DNA of 64,000 nt, taken from the NCBI GenBank assembly GCA_022495995.1, contig JAFEMH010001358.1, positions 423,016 to 487,015 on the forward strand, read 5' to 3'. This DNA comes from Adenophora triphylla var. japonica. Taxonomy: Eukaryota > Streptophyta > Magnoliopsida > Asterales > Campanulaceae. Of this stretch, positions 21,001-31,352 are shown in pieces; the first letter of the stretch is position 1; each line of letters starts with the position of its first letter. A program made the translations under genes and the position numbers. The notes beneath the pieces are model-generated. The model made no database searches. It worked only from the letters and a program-made list of their open reading frames with translations, and was not told the DNA's origin.

Positions 21001-24000
21001 TTTGATTACCACCATTAATAGGCCAACTGTATTGATTGTTGCCTCCACCTCCAGCACTAATACCAATACTGTGAGCTATTTCACCATAGCCACCAAAACA
21101 TGGCCTGACCCCGTGTGATCAAAACCAACACCATCAGGAACCAAAGTCTCAATAAAACCATTATTAGCAACATTTTCATACTTCAATTCCTCTGTTTTTA
21201 CTGGTAGAGATTTTATCGAACAGTTGGAGTGCATCTTTTTGGTTTGATCTCTCTTTACACTATGATGGATCTCTACATCATTTATGTATTTCTCACTCCT
21301 TTCCTTCTCCACTAGTACATCTCTTAATTCTTTGAACCCCTCCAATTGAAGCTTAACTGAACTACACTGCTCCTTGTTAACTTTGACCTGTGCATAATTG
21401 TATTCATCTTCATTAAACCACCTTATAGCACCATCCATAAACTCTCTCCATGATGATCCCTCATTTACCAGCAGGTACAATTTATAACATCTATCTACTA
21501 GCTCGACCCTCAAAGTAAGCCGCTGCAAAACTAGGCTTCAAAACGTCATCCATTGGATGCAATTCAAAGTACTGATTACTTTTATTAACCCAACCCCTGG
21601 GCTCACTACCATTGAATCGAGGAAATTTCATTTTCGGATGGTTGTCATTTGGCCGCTGCTTTTGTAAGTTTTGGTTATCATGAACAACTTCCCCATTTGG
21701 TCCATTTGCTTGATAATTAGTGTATGGATCTGTATAGTATTGTGGTGGGTGGTTAAAGTTTTGGGATTGATAGTTTTGAGGGTGTATAAGAGGTTGGTTC
21801 ACATCTCCTTGCCAATGAGAACAACTTTGGTTAGGATAATATGAGAATGCGTTATTGAATTGGTGATTTGGTGTATAGTATGGAGTAGACTGACTAAAAT
21901 GGGCTGGTGTTTGATTTTGCTGATTGAGGTAGAAATTATGGGGGTTAGATGTATTGGCATAAGATTGATAGGAAGCAAATGGTGAATTAGGATTCTGGAC
22001 TGTGGGATTAATTAATATGTGATGCAGGTGAGTGTTGTGTAGTGGGATAAAAATGATCAGTATATGTGGTGTGCGTGGGTATGCGCCCAGTTTGAGGGAA
22101 TGTAGTCATACTCTGGTTAGGAGAAAAGCTGGGTTGGATTGGAAAAGTAGAGCCAGATTGAGCTGGATGAGTGGAGTACGTTGCTTTAAGTTGAGTGTTT
22201 TCTTCTGGTGCCACCAATTCCATTGACCATCATTTTAATATCTGCCATCAGATCATTCATTCTCTCCCCACTTCCGGCGCTCTTTTCTGTCATCTCTTTC
22301 CTTCTATTCTCGTCAACGATGATTACAGAAGCGGCCAGGGATGGACCGCTCTGATACCACTTGTAGCAGTCCGGTCAACTCATAAGGATCAAAGGGTAAT
22401 TTGTATTCCAAACTCTGCAATGGAAGAACAAGAACAATGATGAACAATAAGGAAATTGAGATAAATTAACTACTGAACTACGATTAAGCTATGGCTATGG
22501 CTATCTATAACTACTCCTATGGAATCGAAGAAGAAAAACAACGATATCCATCCACGCCTCCATCATCGCCATTGTTGCCCTAAATACTATGAAGGTTCCT
22601 TCTCCCGCAACATGCGTCCAACCCTTCTCACGAGCCTTTCACGTGACTAAGGCTATTTACAGCATTGCCCTTACATATGGATGCGAAAAGACAATAATAC
22701 CCCTCTATTTAGTTGGCCTGTTACAAGCATCTTTGATATTACTCTATTATTATTGCTGTTGTGCTATAGTTGTTGTTGTTCTTCTTCTTCTTCTTCTTCT
22801 TCTTTACTGTATTATTATTTACTCATTCTCACTGTTGATCATTCATGGATGAGTAACCTCAAACAGTGGAATAGTCACTACACCCTTGCAAACTGTAACT
22901 CAAGACAGATTCAAAATTTATCTAACCATGCACTTGTCCTTAGCTAAGAAGATGGTCTGTGTTTGAGCTATGAATACTGGAGTAAAAATCACTGGTTTCA
23001 AACTAACAGAAAATTTACTGAGAATAAATTACCTAGACGCCTGATATTGGACCAAGGTAGAGAGAAGCTGGAGTGTTTGTTAATGAATTTGCTTCAGTTG
23101 TTGGATTGGCTAGCAATTTGGTATTGAGTTTACTGATTATTGTCATATTGTGTACTGAACTTTTTCGAAAGCCAGCGACCTCTAGACAATTTTTTTATGT
23201 GTTATCTCTTAATTAGTTTACTAAATAAAATAATTTCTCTAGACTAATAGTTTGTTATAGAATCAACAATCGGTATTTTCGTGATTCATATTTACTGATG
23301 GTTTGCATGTGTGCCACACCATGTATACTCAATCTCGTTGACTAAGCTATCAAGTTACTACACTCAATCACGAGGAACATCAAACATATTTGGCTAACGG
23401 TGAAGAATAGCAAAGTACTTATGTTTTTTTGTTTGTGGGGGAATTGGAATCTTGGCCGATACTAGGTCGTGATGCAACTAGTTCGCCTACAGATATCATA
23501 CTAGGATCAGCATTATGCTTTCTGAATTATATGACCATTTCGCTGTATTATGCCGTGCCATCACATTATATCATAGCTTTGGTGGGGGGGACTTTTGTTT
23601 CAATCTTCAATTCACTTTTGAATTTTGGAATTATGACCATTTACATTTTTACATGCTATATTGAATTTTGACAAGTATTTAAGAAAGGTGAGTCTTTCCA
23701 ACTTGATCTGCCTATTCTATGCAATATATTGACAGAAGTATAAACCGAGTTGATTTCTTAATGGCTTCAAGATCAACCCTATTTCGGCAATTTATTTGGG
23801 AACAGGTGAAAACAGTGGCTCGAATCGTGGAAGGTGATGCAGGTAAAGCGATTTGCAAGGAAGCAGAAAGGTTAAAGCCTGTAGCAGTGGTTATGGGTAC
23901 AAGAGGCCGAAGCCTGATTCAAAGGTGTTTTACCCTTCCTCAGTCCATACTGTGTATTTTTTGTTTTCAGGGGGTGCTTATCTGATCTGTATTGCTTTTT

Positions 24001-24281
24001 TTTTTTTTCAGCGTGTTGCAGGGAAGCGTGAGTGAGTATTGCTTCCACAACTGCAAAGCAGCACCCGTTATAATTGTTCCCGGTGCAGGTATGCTATCTT
24101 TTACTACTTCCGCCTCAATATGAATGTCCAAAAAATAAAAAATTCAAATTTGCTCTTGATCAAAAGTAAATTTAAAAAATTTTGGACATTCATTTTGGGA
24201 CGGAGGGAGTGCCACTTAACCTTGAATTTCCTTTCTTTATTGATCATTGTCACTGGAGATCTGAATGAATCTAGTAAATGA
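18009..24281 (+). CDS. Universal stress protein A-like protein (five exons)
   Basis: This is a 176-residue USP-domain protein (adenine nucleotide alpha-hydrolase-like fold), probably a small soluble ATP-binding stress protein. Exons: 18009-18240, 18341-18420, 23806-23924, 24012-24088 and 24259-24281; all junctions are GT-AG and keep frame. After an acidic N-terminus the USP fold starts at DIIIAVDHGPNSKHAFDWAV. The ATP-binding signature G-x2-G-x9-G-S is complete (GTRGRSLIQSVLQGS) and spans the exon 3/4 junction. The protein ends VIIVPGAGDLNESSK. The final exon is short and its acceptor is the least certain point. Intron 3 is 5.4 kb because an LTR element inserted there in the opposite orientation. 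Intron 4 holds a small MITE. The start was chosen as the ATG directly before the acidic N-terminus. The reading frame appears intact. Confidence 0.88.
18846..19215 (-). repeat. 3' LTR of the intronic element
   Basis: It begins TGTAGCAGTCCGG and ends GGCCTGTTACA in plus-strand reading. It is the 3' LTR in element orientation. The polypurine-type sequence lies just to its right on the minus strand (AGGAGGGTAGTAT). Confidence 0.92.
20330..21001 (-). pseudogene. Retroelement ORF containing a decayed FtsH-protease-like fragment
   Basis: A 223-codon open frame. Its first ~100 residues are acidic and unrecognised (ELIVVEKCDGNDNN). Residues ~105-215 (about 20345-20690) resemble the end of the AAA module and the start of the protease domain of plant FtsH7/9-type metalloproteases: ITSMTIGSSVTDFVNVVNEA, ALLAGRKKKAV, QPRVEKLKILPRS. 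At the zinc motif the expected HEAGH reads HHEAD, so the site is lost, and the similarity stops soon after. I infer a captured host gene fragment that decayed inside the element. The frame stays open, so the product could be a fusion of element and host sequence. Confidence 0.65.
21076..21528 (-). CDS. Unrecognised 150-codon ORF of the intronic element
   Basis: It lies between the gag-like piece and the FtsH-like ORF, in the same orientation. It contains SSWREFMDGAIRWFNEDEYN, which looks like a degenerate continuation of gag, then charged, coiled-coil-like text. No domain is recognised with confidence. From 19216 to 20329 the element continues with short broken frames on the minus strand that I could not assign. 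Confidence 0.35.
   Translation of the reverse strand: MQRLTLRVELVDRCYKLYLLVNEGSSWREFMDGAIRWFNEDEYNYAQVKVNKEQCSSVKLQLEGFKELRDVLVEKERSEKYINDVEIHHSVKRDQTKKMHSNCSIKSLPVKTEELKYENVANNGFIETLVPDGVGFDHTGSGHVLVAMVK
21491..21802 (-). pseudogene. Ty3/Gypsy-type gag N-terminal part
   Basis: An Asn/Gln/Pro-rich start (NYQSQNFNHPPQYY) leads to KMKFPRFNGSEPRGWVNKSN and QYFELHPMDD, then AAAYFEGRAS. This is the beginning of the Gypsy gag domain usually written FPRFDG...W...FELH...LEGRA. The domain is cut off after this block. The frame overlaps the next ORF in another frame, so a break near 21500 is likely. Confidence 0.75.
22348..22359 (-). other. Primer binding site, initiator tRNA-Met type
   Basis: On the minus strand TGGTATCAGAGC lies two bases after the LTR end. 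It is the standard plant retroelement site complementary to the 3' end of initiator tRNA-Met. Confidence 0.92.
22362..22725 (-). repeat. 5' LTR of the intronic element
   Basis: Second copy of the LTR, 364 bp, TGTAGCAGTCCGG to GGCCTGTTACA in plus-strand reading. It is followed by the AGCAT duplication. A (TTC)n run at about 22775-22805 lies just outside it, in the host intron. Confidence 0.92.
24105..24210. mobile_element. Small Stowaway-like MITE in USP intron 4
   Basis: Inverted ends read CTTCCGCCTCAATATGAATGTCC on the left (first half) and GGACATTCATTTTGGGACGG with AGGGAG on the right. It is about 106 bp, close to a full hairpin. Confidence 0.75.
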
Positions 24282-24856
24282 AATTGTAGAAGCTGGGGAA
24301 GAATCAGTGATTTGAAGAGTCTACATCTCTTGAAACTGATGTCTGGATATGCGTAGTTTGTTGTGGTTTATGTGAAGCCGATGATTTTTCTGTGCTTGTT
24401 GTGACTGTGTTCGTGAAAATGGTTTAGTTCTCGATTGTTGGTAGACTGTGTGTGTGTAACTAGATTAACTATCCTATGTAAAATATTGCTGTAAAATCTT
24501 CAGTCAGTTATGAAATTTTTTTGTTTGAAATTTGAATTATAAAGTGGTTTACATTGCTAGAAATACTACCATTTATTCTTTTCTTGTGCAATTTGTTTGT
24601 TTGTGCTTTTTCTACATCATTCCTGCCTCACTATTTATCGAATTATCTCTGTAATTCTTTCTACGGAGTAATAATATTGTTGCCATTGCTTAGGGGTCCA
24701 AGCACTCTAGGCAGATTATTACTTGGTCTATTCTAGTAGCTTTGCTCATATAAAATTCGGGAATGGGGGGATTAGAACTTTGCTTACGTACACACATTTG
24801 ACCAAATTATTCCAGAGCAGACATTTAAGCTGATATCTAAGGGTTAGAACAAGCAA
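24282..24856. other. 3' flank of the USP gene
   Basis: AT-rich sequence, probably including the 3' UTR. A unit beginning ACCAAATTATTCCAGAGCAG at about 24800 repeats at 24954 as part of the tRNA duplication. No gene is seen. Confidence 0.5.
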
Positions 24857-24928
24857 GTCGTTGTAGTATAGTGGTAAGTATTCCCGCCTGTCACGCGGGT
24901 GACCCGGGTTCGATCCCCGGCAACGGCG
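24857..24928 (+). tRNA. tRNA-Asp (anticodon GTC)
   Basis: The 72 nt sequence folds as a cloverleaf. The acceptor stem GTCGTTG pairs with CAACGGC, the anticodon loop reads CTGTCAC, and the T arm is CCGGGTTCGATCCCCGG. A-box-like TAGTATAGTGGTA and B-box GGTTCGATCCC are present. The discriminator base is G, as expected for tRNA-Asp. A T-run follows within about 15 bases and can act as the Pol III terminator. Confidence 0.97.
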
Positions 24929-25008
24929 CTATAATTTTTTACTCCCTCCGTCACCAAATTATTCCAGAGCAGAAATTTAAGCTGATATCTAAGGGTTTGA
25001 ACAAGCAT

Positions 25009-25080
25009 GTCGTTGTAGTATAGTGGTAAGTATTCCCGCCTGTCACGCGGGTGACCCGGGTTCGATCCCCGGCAACGGCA
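25009..25080 (+). tRNA. tRNA-Asp (anticodon GTC), second tandem copy
   Basis: Identical to the first copy except for the last base, where A replaces G at the discriminator position. It lies in a tandem duplication of about 152 bp that includes the upstream and downstream flanks. G73 is a known identity element for aspartyl-tRNA synthetase, so this copy may be charged poorly. Confidence 0.93.
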
Positions 25081-25151
25081 CTATAATTTTTTACTCCCTC
25101 TGTCTTAGGAAACAGCTCACTAGTGGTTTACATACTCGTCTGTTCCAAAAT

Positions 25152-25166
25152 GGGTGACCCGGGTTC
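25152..25166 (+). pseudogene. Remnant of a third tRNA-Asp copy
   Basis: GGGTGACCCGGGTTC, the variable-loop/T-arm portion of the tRNA, is followed by the same TATAATTTTTTACTCCCTCC flank as the full copies. A third unit that lost most of the tRNA is the simplest explanation. Confidence 0.7.
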
Positions 25167-26776
25167 TATAATTTTTTACTCCCTCCTTAGGAAACAGCTC
25201 ACTAGTGGTTTACATACTCCTCTGTTCTAGAATGTTAGTCCCAATTTCCATTTTTGTTTGTCCCAATAAATATGTTAGTCTCCTTTCCTACATTGAAGGA
25301 TTAAAACCAAAATTTCCCAAACTACCCTAAGATAGAATAAGAAAACAAATCACTAGTGGTTTACTCAAGAGTAATAAGCGTAGCTCATTAAAGCATAATG
25401 AAAAAAATGTTCTTAATAACTTTGAATAGTCACATGAGACTATCATTATGGGATGAAGTGAGTTTAAAGTTGCAAGTTTGCAGAGTTGCTAGTTTGCTTT
25501 ACACGCAAAAGGTCCCAGTTCGATCATGGGTACCAACAATATATATTTCCCCAAATCATTTTGGGACTAAGCCTTTGTCGTCCTTGTATTTAAGGATTAG
25601 AGCCTATTTTATACTTGGCTAGACCATTAAGCATCAAAATGATACCATTGACTGGAATTGACCAGGTAATCTAGAGCCGATAATTAAGCTAATAAATCAG
25701 GATTAGAGCCTGGGGTTGTACTTGGATTCAATTCAGTGAGAAAATGATGCCTTGTGACCAATAAAACCACAATTTAGGGTGGTTTAAAACATGTATGACG
25801 TAGTGGATGATTAGATAAAGGAATCTCATTTAACGTGTTGAGCAAAATTGAAAAAACAGAGCGAACTAATGCCACCCACAAATCAAAGTGTACAATTGGC
25901 CTTTTTCATTTGTCCTCACAACTTACTTAGCATTCATCAAAGTTGATTCCGATTCTGCAGGGATTTGATTAGGATTCTGGCAAGAAGTAAAAGACACTAA
26001 CTTGGAAACCAAGGTAAAGGACACAACTTCTTTTTTGACATTAATATTGGTCCAAAAAAATCTGCTCAAGAGCTTAGCTCCACTGGTATTCGCTTAGACT
26101 CAAGAGAATCTTCCTTTTTTTTTTTTTTTTGAAATAAACTATGTTGTGAGGATACAAGTTGAGGAATTAAGAAGATAATATCTTTATGCACCCCAGGTGA
26201 AGTGGGGCGGAGAAAGAGTCTCTCCCATCAGTTGAGACAAAGAGAATCAAGGAGATCCTGCTTATGGATGAGCCTGGCTCCACTGGGTCATTTTCACATA
26301 TGGCTTGAAAATGAAAGAAAGCTAAGGCTCTTGACGCCCAAAAGATACAATAATATGCAGCGAAAGGCATAGGCAATTTTTTGTGGGGTCTCATTTACCG
26401 ATACATTACAGCAATGAAAAGAGCCTTTCCTTAGAATTTAAGAGGTGCACAGAAGGATATGGGTACATTGAAAAAGACCCCTTCTTTAGAATTAAGATTA
26501 ACCCAAGGGATACCCATGTTTATGTTAACAGTTATAATTAAGGACCTTTCACTATAAGATATTGCATTTTGCAATGATCTGTAGTCTATTCTACCAATGT
26601 CTAGTATAGTACAAAAACCATCCCGCATTAAGTTAGTTCATTTGTGTATAATGTTGGGGACCATGCAAATTGCATAAAATAGCTAGGGCGGCTTACTCGA
26701 ATTTAGAGTTCTTAGGGAGACAGACTGATTTTTTAAAAGCTGACATTTTATTACATTTGTAATTATTTGTAGTTAT
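25167..26776. other. Intergenic sequence without a recognisable gene
   Basis: AT-rich. A stretch near 25440-25545 (GAGTTGCTAGTTTGC and GGTCCCAGTTCGATCATGGG) vaguely resembles tRNA A/B boxes, and GCTTAGCTCCACTGG near 26073 does too, so SINE remnants are possible. Nothing firm. Confidence 0.4.
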
Positions 26777-27664
26777 TGTTACAAGGACGTACAATTACAG
26801 AAATTATAAATAAATATAATTAACAAAATTGAAAATGCAAAAAGGAGAAGTTGAAATTTCTGTACGAGTCCAATGAAACCACTGTCTCCTTAAGACATAT
26901 TCGATCCCTCACCGAGTGTGCTTGAGTTTGCTTGGATCGCTTGTCTCCCAGGATAGAACGTGCGGACCGGGGGGCACTTTGCACCTAAGTTCCCGGCGAG
27001 TTGAATCGTGCTTGGACAATATCACTTCTTTTTGTAACTATGCAAGGAGGCCCAAAGAAGAAGATGACAATATGCAACCAAAGAGAATGGAGGAGGAATT
27101 CAGAAAATAAGTGTATTTATTCTGCTGTGGCTTCTCTCTTATTGTGTTCTGATAGAATTTAATTATACATAAACCATAGAATGATGCGGAATATTTATTC
27201 TAGGACAATCATGCTTCATGTTATCAAAGATTATGGAACGATAGACAAACCTGAATCCATATCAATATTTGGAGAATACTTGATGAAGACTTGATGAACG
27301 ATTATCGCCTTCCAATTGATCCTTAGGGTTCTTAGAATTCAGATGACAATGAGAATCAAGAGAATAAAACCTAGGTAGGTCAATTGGGGACCATAACCCT
27401 ATATTTATAATGACCTAGTATGTTAGCCAGCCCATCATAGATTAACAACTAGGCCCCTTAGGTATCTACACATATTAACTGTAGATCCCATACTTATAAA
27501 AGATGACTTGGGCCCCCTTTAACTTTAGTAGATCACTTTATTAGGCCCAAATGCTTTAATATTTAATGTGACATATACAATTACTTATAGTGCACATACG
27601 TCTATGTGCACAAAGACTTTATTTATTATACTAGTATATGTAAAGTCCATAAAATATTCCAACA
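26777..27664 (-). repeat. 3' LTR of the Copia element
   Basis: On the minus strand it starts TGTTGGAATATTTTATGG at 27664 and ends CCTTGTAACA at 26777. The first 373 bp in plus orientation match the right-hand repeat at 30980 closely; the remaining ~515 bp do not. Confidence 0.7.
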
Positions 27665-28073
27665 ATCTCCCACTTGGACTTACACATGTACATTGTATAA
27701 TACCTTAGTTTAATTGCATATCACATTATAAACCTTTAACAGCAATGCTTTATCAAATTGTGTCATCTTAAACCAATTCGGTCCATTAGTCAAATCAACA
27801 TAAGGGTCAAAGAGGTTTTCGTCACTATTAACGCAACTAGACCCATCAGTGGTCACATATATTAATTCAACTAAATGACATGGATCAAGTATGGATGTGT
27901 AGCATGTAATAACATGTAATGTGATCTTCACATGTCTATTCTCAACTGGTCCAACCTTATTTTGAGATCAACCAAATATTCAGAGTGCAAAATAACTTTA
28001 TTAACCAAAACTGAAAAACAAAATAAACTTATAACAATAAATGTAAGAGCAAAATACAAAACTCCCACTCAAT

Positions 28074-29057
28074 CTAAACATACTCTAGTGATACAACACC
28101 CATACAAGCAGTGTGCTCGTGAAAAACCTTCGGTGTTACACCCTTAGTAAGCGGATCCGCGATCATGGAGTTAGTCCCAATATGCTCAATACAAATATGT
28201 CCACTCTGAATCCGTTCCTTAACAGCAAGATACTTAATGTCTATGTGCTTAGACTTAGACGAGCTCTTGTTGTTATTAGAATACATAACTGCCGACTTAT
28301 TATCACAAAATAACTTTAATGGCCTATCAACGCCACCTAATATGCGCAGCCCAGTGATAAAATTTCGCAACCAAATTGCGTGATTTGATGCCTCATAACA
28401 CGCCACAAACTCTGCCTCCATCGTAGAAGTAGCAACAAGTGTCTGCTTAACACTCTTCCAAGAAACTGCTCCTCCACAAAGTAGATAAACGTAGCCCGAA
28501 GTAGACTTACGACTATCTTGGCATCCCGCAAAGTCGGAATCCGAATACCCAATGATCTCAAGTCTATCCGACTTTCTGTAAGTGAGCATATAATCCTTTG
28601 TTCTCTGTAAATAACGCATGACCCTCTTGGTTTCTATCCAATAATCCTTTTCAGGATTGCTAAGGTATCTGCCTAAAACACCAACTATGAACGCTAGGTC
28701 TGGGCGAGTGCAAACCTGAGCATACATCAAGCTCCCTATAGCCGAAGCATAAGGGATGCTATTCATTTCCTTATATTCAATCTCATTCTTGGGGTACTGA
28801 GCAAGATTGAATTTGTCACCTTTAGCCACTGGGGTGTCACCCATTTTACAATCCTGCATGCCAAATCTCTTAAGTACCTTATCGATGTAATTCTTTTGTG
28901 ACAATCCAAGAATACCTTGAGACCGATCTCTGTGTATTTGAATTCCTAATACAAAAGATGCATCTCCCAGATCTTTCATCTCAAATTTCTTTGAGAGAAA
29001 TCTCTTAGTTTCATGCAGTAAGTCCGTATCATTTGTGGCTAGTAGGATGTCATCCAC
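28074..29057 (-). pseudogene. Copia reverse transcriptase (C-terminal part) and RNase H
   Basis: An open frame of 327 codons begins at the end of the RT palm. The catalytic block LYVDDILLATND is present just at the start. It runs through GDASFVLGIQIHRDRSQGI, IGSLMYAQVCTRPD and the RNase H part with YSDSDFAGCQDSRKSTSGY, TMEAEFVACYEA, LFCDNKSA and KHIDIKYLAVKERI, ending near the usual Copia C-terminus. Between this piece and the integrase ORF (29058-29134) the frame reads IDYKETFSPVSSKDSFRIIM and then jumps to the YVDD block. So the RT fingers/palm segment carrying the first catalytic Asp was deleted. Confidence 0.88.
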
Positions 29058-29134
29058 ATATAAAATCAGAATGCCATGATGATTCTAAAAGAGTCTTTCG
29101 AAGAAACCGGAGAGAAAGTCTCTTTATAATCTAT

Positions 29135-30601
29135 TCATTCTTTCTGAATAAATCCCTTAGCGACAAGACGTGCCTTATGTCTTTCCGCATTGCCCTGTGA
29201 ATCCCTTTTGGTTTTAAATATCCATTTGCAACCAATAGGTTTCACTCCTTCTGGCAATGGGACAAGATCCCATACATCATTGTCTTTCATTGATTTAATC
29301 TCATCATTCATAGCGTCTATCCACTTTTGAGAGTTAGAACTACCAATGGCCTCATGAAAGTTGATTGGATCATCTTCCAATTGAGCAGTGTCTACCTCTT
29401 GTTCATTTAGAAATACCAAGTAATCATTCAAAATGGCACTTCGTCTCTCTCTAGTGGATCTTCTTAAAGGCACTTGTTCTTGAGGTTGTTGAGCTTGTTC
29501 CTCATGGACAACTAAAGGGATATTGATAATGTCTTCTTGATCCAAATTTTGTTCTTGAACCACATCAGGATTGAGATCCAAATCATGATCAAGGACAATT
29601 GTAGGAAGAGGAATGGTAACGGGAACCTCTTCAAAGACAAAATCATCTCTAACTTGTCCCCCCACAAGCTCAACATCCTCAAAGAATTGAGCATTTCCCG
29701 TGTCAAAAAAGTTTCTGGATTTGGGATCGTAAAACTTAAAGCCCCTTGACCTTTCAGAGTAACCAACAAAGTAACTACTAACAGTCCTTGAGTCCAACTT
29801 TTTTTCATTAGGCCTGTAAGGCCTAGCCTCAGCCGGACATCCCCAGATGTGTAAATGCCTTAATACAGGTTTCTTGCTTGTCCATAGTTCATAAGGGGTT
29901 TTGTTAGCAGCCTTTGTGGGTACCCTGTTAAGGAGATAGACTGCAATCTTTAATGCCTCTCCCGAGAGTGAGTCTGGTAAAGTAGTATGACTAACCATAC
30001 TTCTCATCATTTCCTGTAAAGTTCTATTTCGTCTTTCAGCTACACCATTCATGCTAGGTTTGCCTGGCATGGTGTACTGAGGGACGATGCCGCACTCCTC
30101 TAGGTATTTAGCAAAAGGCCCAGGACGTTGTTCACCTGATTCATCATTTCTGCCATAGTATTCACCACCACGGTCAGATTTGACTTTCTTTATTGTTTTG
30201 CCATGTTGATTTTCAATCTCGGCCTTAAACTTTTTGAACATATTCAATGCCTGTGACTTTTCATGGATCAAATTTAGGTAACCATAACGAGAGTAATCGT
30301 CTATGAATGTGATGAAATATTCTTGACCATTCCACGAGGGTGTAGGAAATGGTCCACATATATCCGTATGAATTAATTTCAAAACATTCTTAGCTCTTTC
30401 AGCTTTTAATTTGCTTTTGTCTGTTTGTTTTCCCTTAATACACTCAACACATATTTCATAATCTGATTTGTCAAGTGTTTCAATAATTTCGTCTGACACA
30501 AGCCTTTGCATTCTCTGTTTTGATATATGTCCTAATCGCTTGTGCCATAATGACATGGAATTAAGGACATAGTTCTGCACAAGTATTCCCCATGCTTCCA
30601 T
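29135..30601 (-). pseudogene. Copia GAG-pre-integrase, integrase and RT start
   Basis: A 488-codon open frame. [17 protein letters not shown] with CVECIKGKQ gives the HHCC zinc domain. The DDE core shows [23 protein letters not shown] and the Glu in [10 protein letters not shown]. The C-terminal domain ([20 protein letters not shown]) leads into a linker and the RT start [20 protein letters not shown], then [12 protein letters not shown] stop follows GFIQKE. The N-terminal part starts right after the deletion junction with gag. The integrase itself looks complete. Confidence 0.88.
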
Positions 30602-30606
30602 GTTTC

Positions 30607-30898
30607 AATCGCAGCCAAGGTTGTAACATCGGTTTCTCCTTCACTCACATTTGGCATATCTTCTTTCAGATATTTAGCCAAGTGCAAGGTAGTGAGGTAG
30701 AAAAGCATCTTTTGTTGCCAACGCTTAAAGTCGTGGCCAACAAACTTCTCGGGTTTTTCCGCATGAGGGGTAGGGATATGGATAGTTGGAGCATTTGTCA
30801 CAATTGTCGAGTCACTTCCGTTTCCAGTTTGGGGATTAGTTTGGGGTCCAGTTTGAGATTCAATTTGGGTCTCCACGTTGTTGTTGTTAGTCGCCATC
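30607..30898 (-). pseudogene. Copia gag N-terminal fragment
   Basis: The start MATNNNNVETQIES is followed by Gln/Thr-rich text and KFVGHDFKRWQQKMLFYLTT, LHLAKYLKED, the gag start of TNT1/Tork-like plant Copia elements. At [10 protein letters not shown] the similarity ends and integrase text begins in a neighbouring frame. The rest of gag, the zinc knuckle and the whole protease were therefore removed by one deletion near 30600. Confidence 0.8.
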
Positions 30899-30979
30899 TG
30901 AAACACAACAACTTAGTTAGTATTTTCTGTTTTTCAAAATCTGTAATCGACTCACTCGATTACGAATATGTCTTAGGAT

Positions 30980-31352
30980 TGTTACAAGGGTGTACAATTA
31001 CAGAAATTATAAATACAATATAATTAACAAAACTGAAAATACAAAAAGGAGAAGTTGTTGAAATTTCTGCACGAGCCTAATGAAACCACTGTCTCCTTAA
31101 GACATATTTGATCCCTCACCGAGTGTGCTTGAGTTTGCTTGGATCGCTTGTCTCCCAGGATAGAACGTGCGGACCGGGGGCACTTTGCACCTAAGTTTCC
31201 GGCGAGTTGAATCGTGCTTGGACAATATCACCTCTTCTTGTAACTATGCAAGGAGGCCAAAACAAGAAGATGACATTATGCAACCAAAGAGAATGGAGGA
31301 GGAATTCAGAAAATAAGTGTATTTATTCTGCTGTGGTTTCTCTCTTATTGTG
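30980..31352 (-). repeat. Right-hand LTR segment of the Copia element
   Basis: Matches 26777-27149 (for example CTTGCTTTCACC-free blocks such as GTGTGCTTGAGTTTGCTTGG and GGAGGAATTCAGAAAATAAG). This is the R-U5 side of the 5' LTR. The similarity ends abruptly at GTGTTCT. Confidence 0.75.

Larger units (their letters stand above)
18846..22725 (-). mobile_element. Non-autonomous LTR retrotransposon in intron 3 of the USP gene
   Basis: Two near-identical LTRs (370 and 364 bp, TG...CA) are flanked by the 5 bp duplication AGCAT at 18841-18845 and 22726-22730. A primer binding site complementary to initiator tRNA-Met lies on the minus strand, so the element is antisense to the host gene. Inside are a gag-like piece and unrelated coding-like segments. 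No protease, reverse transcriptase or integrase is seen, so it depends on another element. It appears fairly young because the LTRs differ little: a GGCTAT repeat difference accounts for the length change. Confidence 0.93.
26777..31352 (-). mobile_element. Ty1/Copia element (Tork/TNT1-like), deleted, reverse orientation
   Basis: Gag start, integrase and reverse transcriptase/RNase H pieces lie in Copia order on the minus strand, between repeats that share about 373 bp (26777-27149 and 30980-31352). The left LTR runs to 27664, where minus-strand AAGTGGGAGAT (polypurine tract) precedes TGTTGGAATATT, a common Copia LTR start. The right repeat diverges after 31352, so its U3 part is replaced or from another subfamily. 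The gag end, zinc knuckle, protease and central RT are missing. The element is defective. Confidence 0.85.

Noticed and set aside
25440..25545. A possible tRNA or SINE
   Set aside because: The A and B boxes are too degenerate and no cloverleaf forms; it is only mentioned in the spacer entry.
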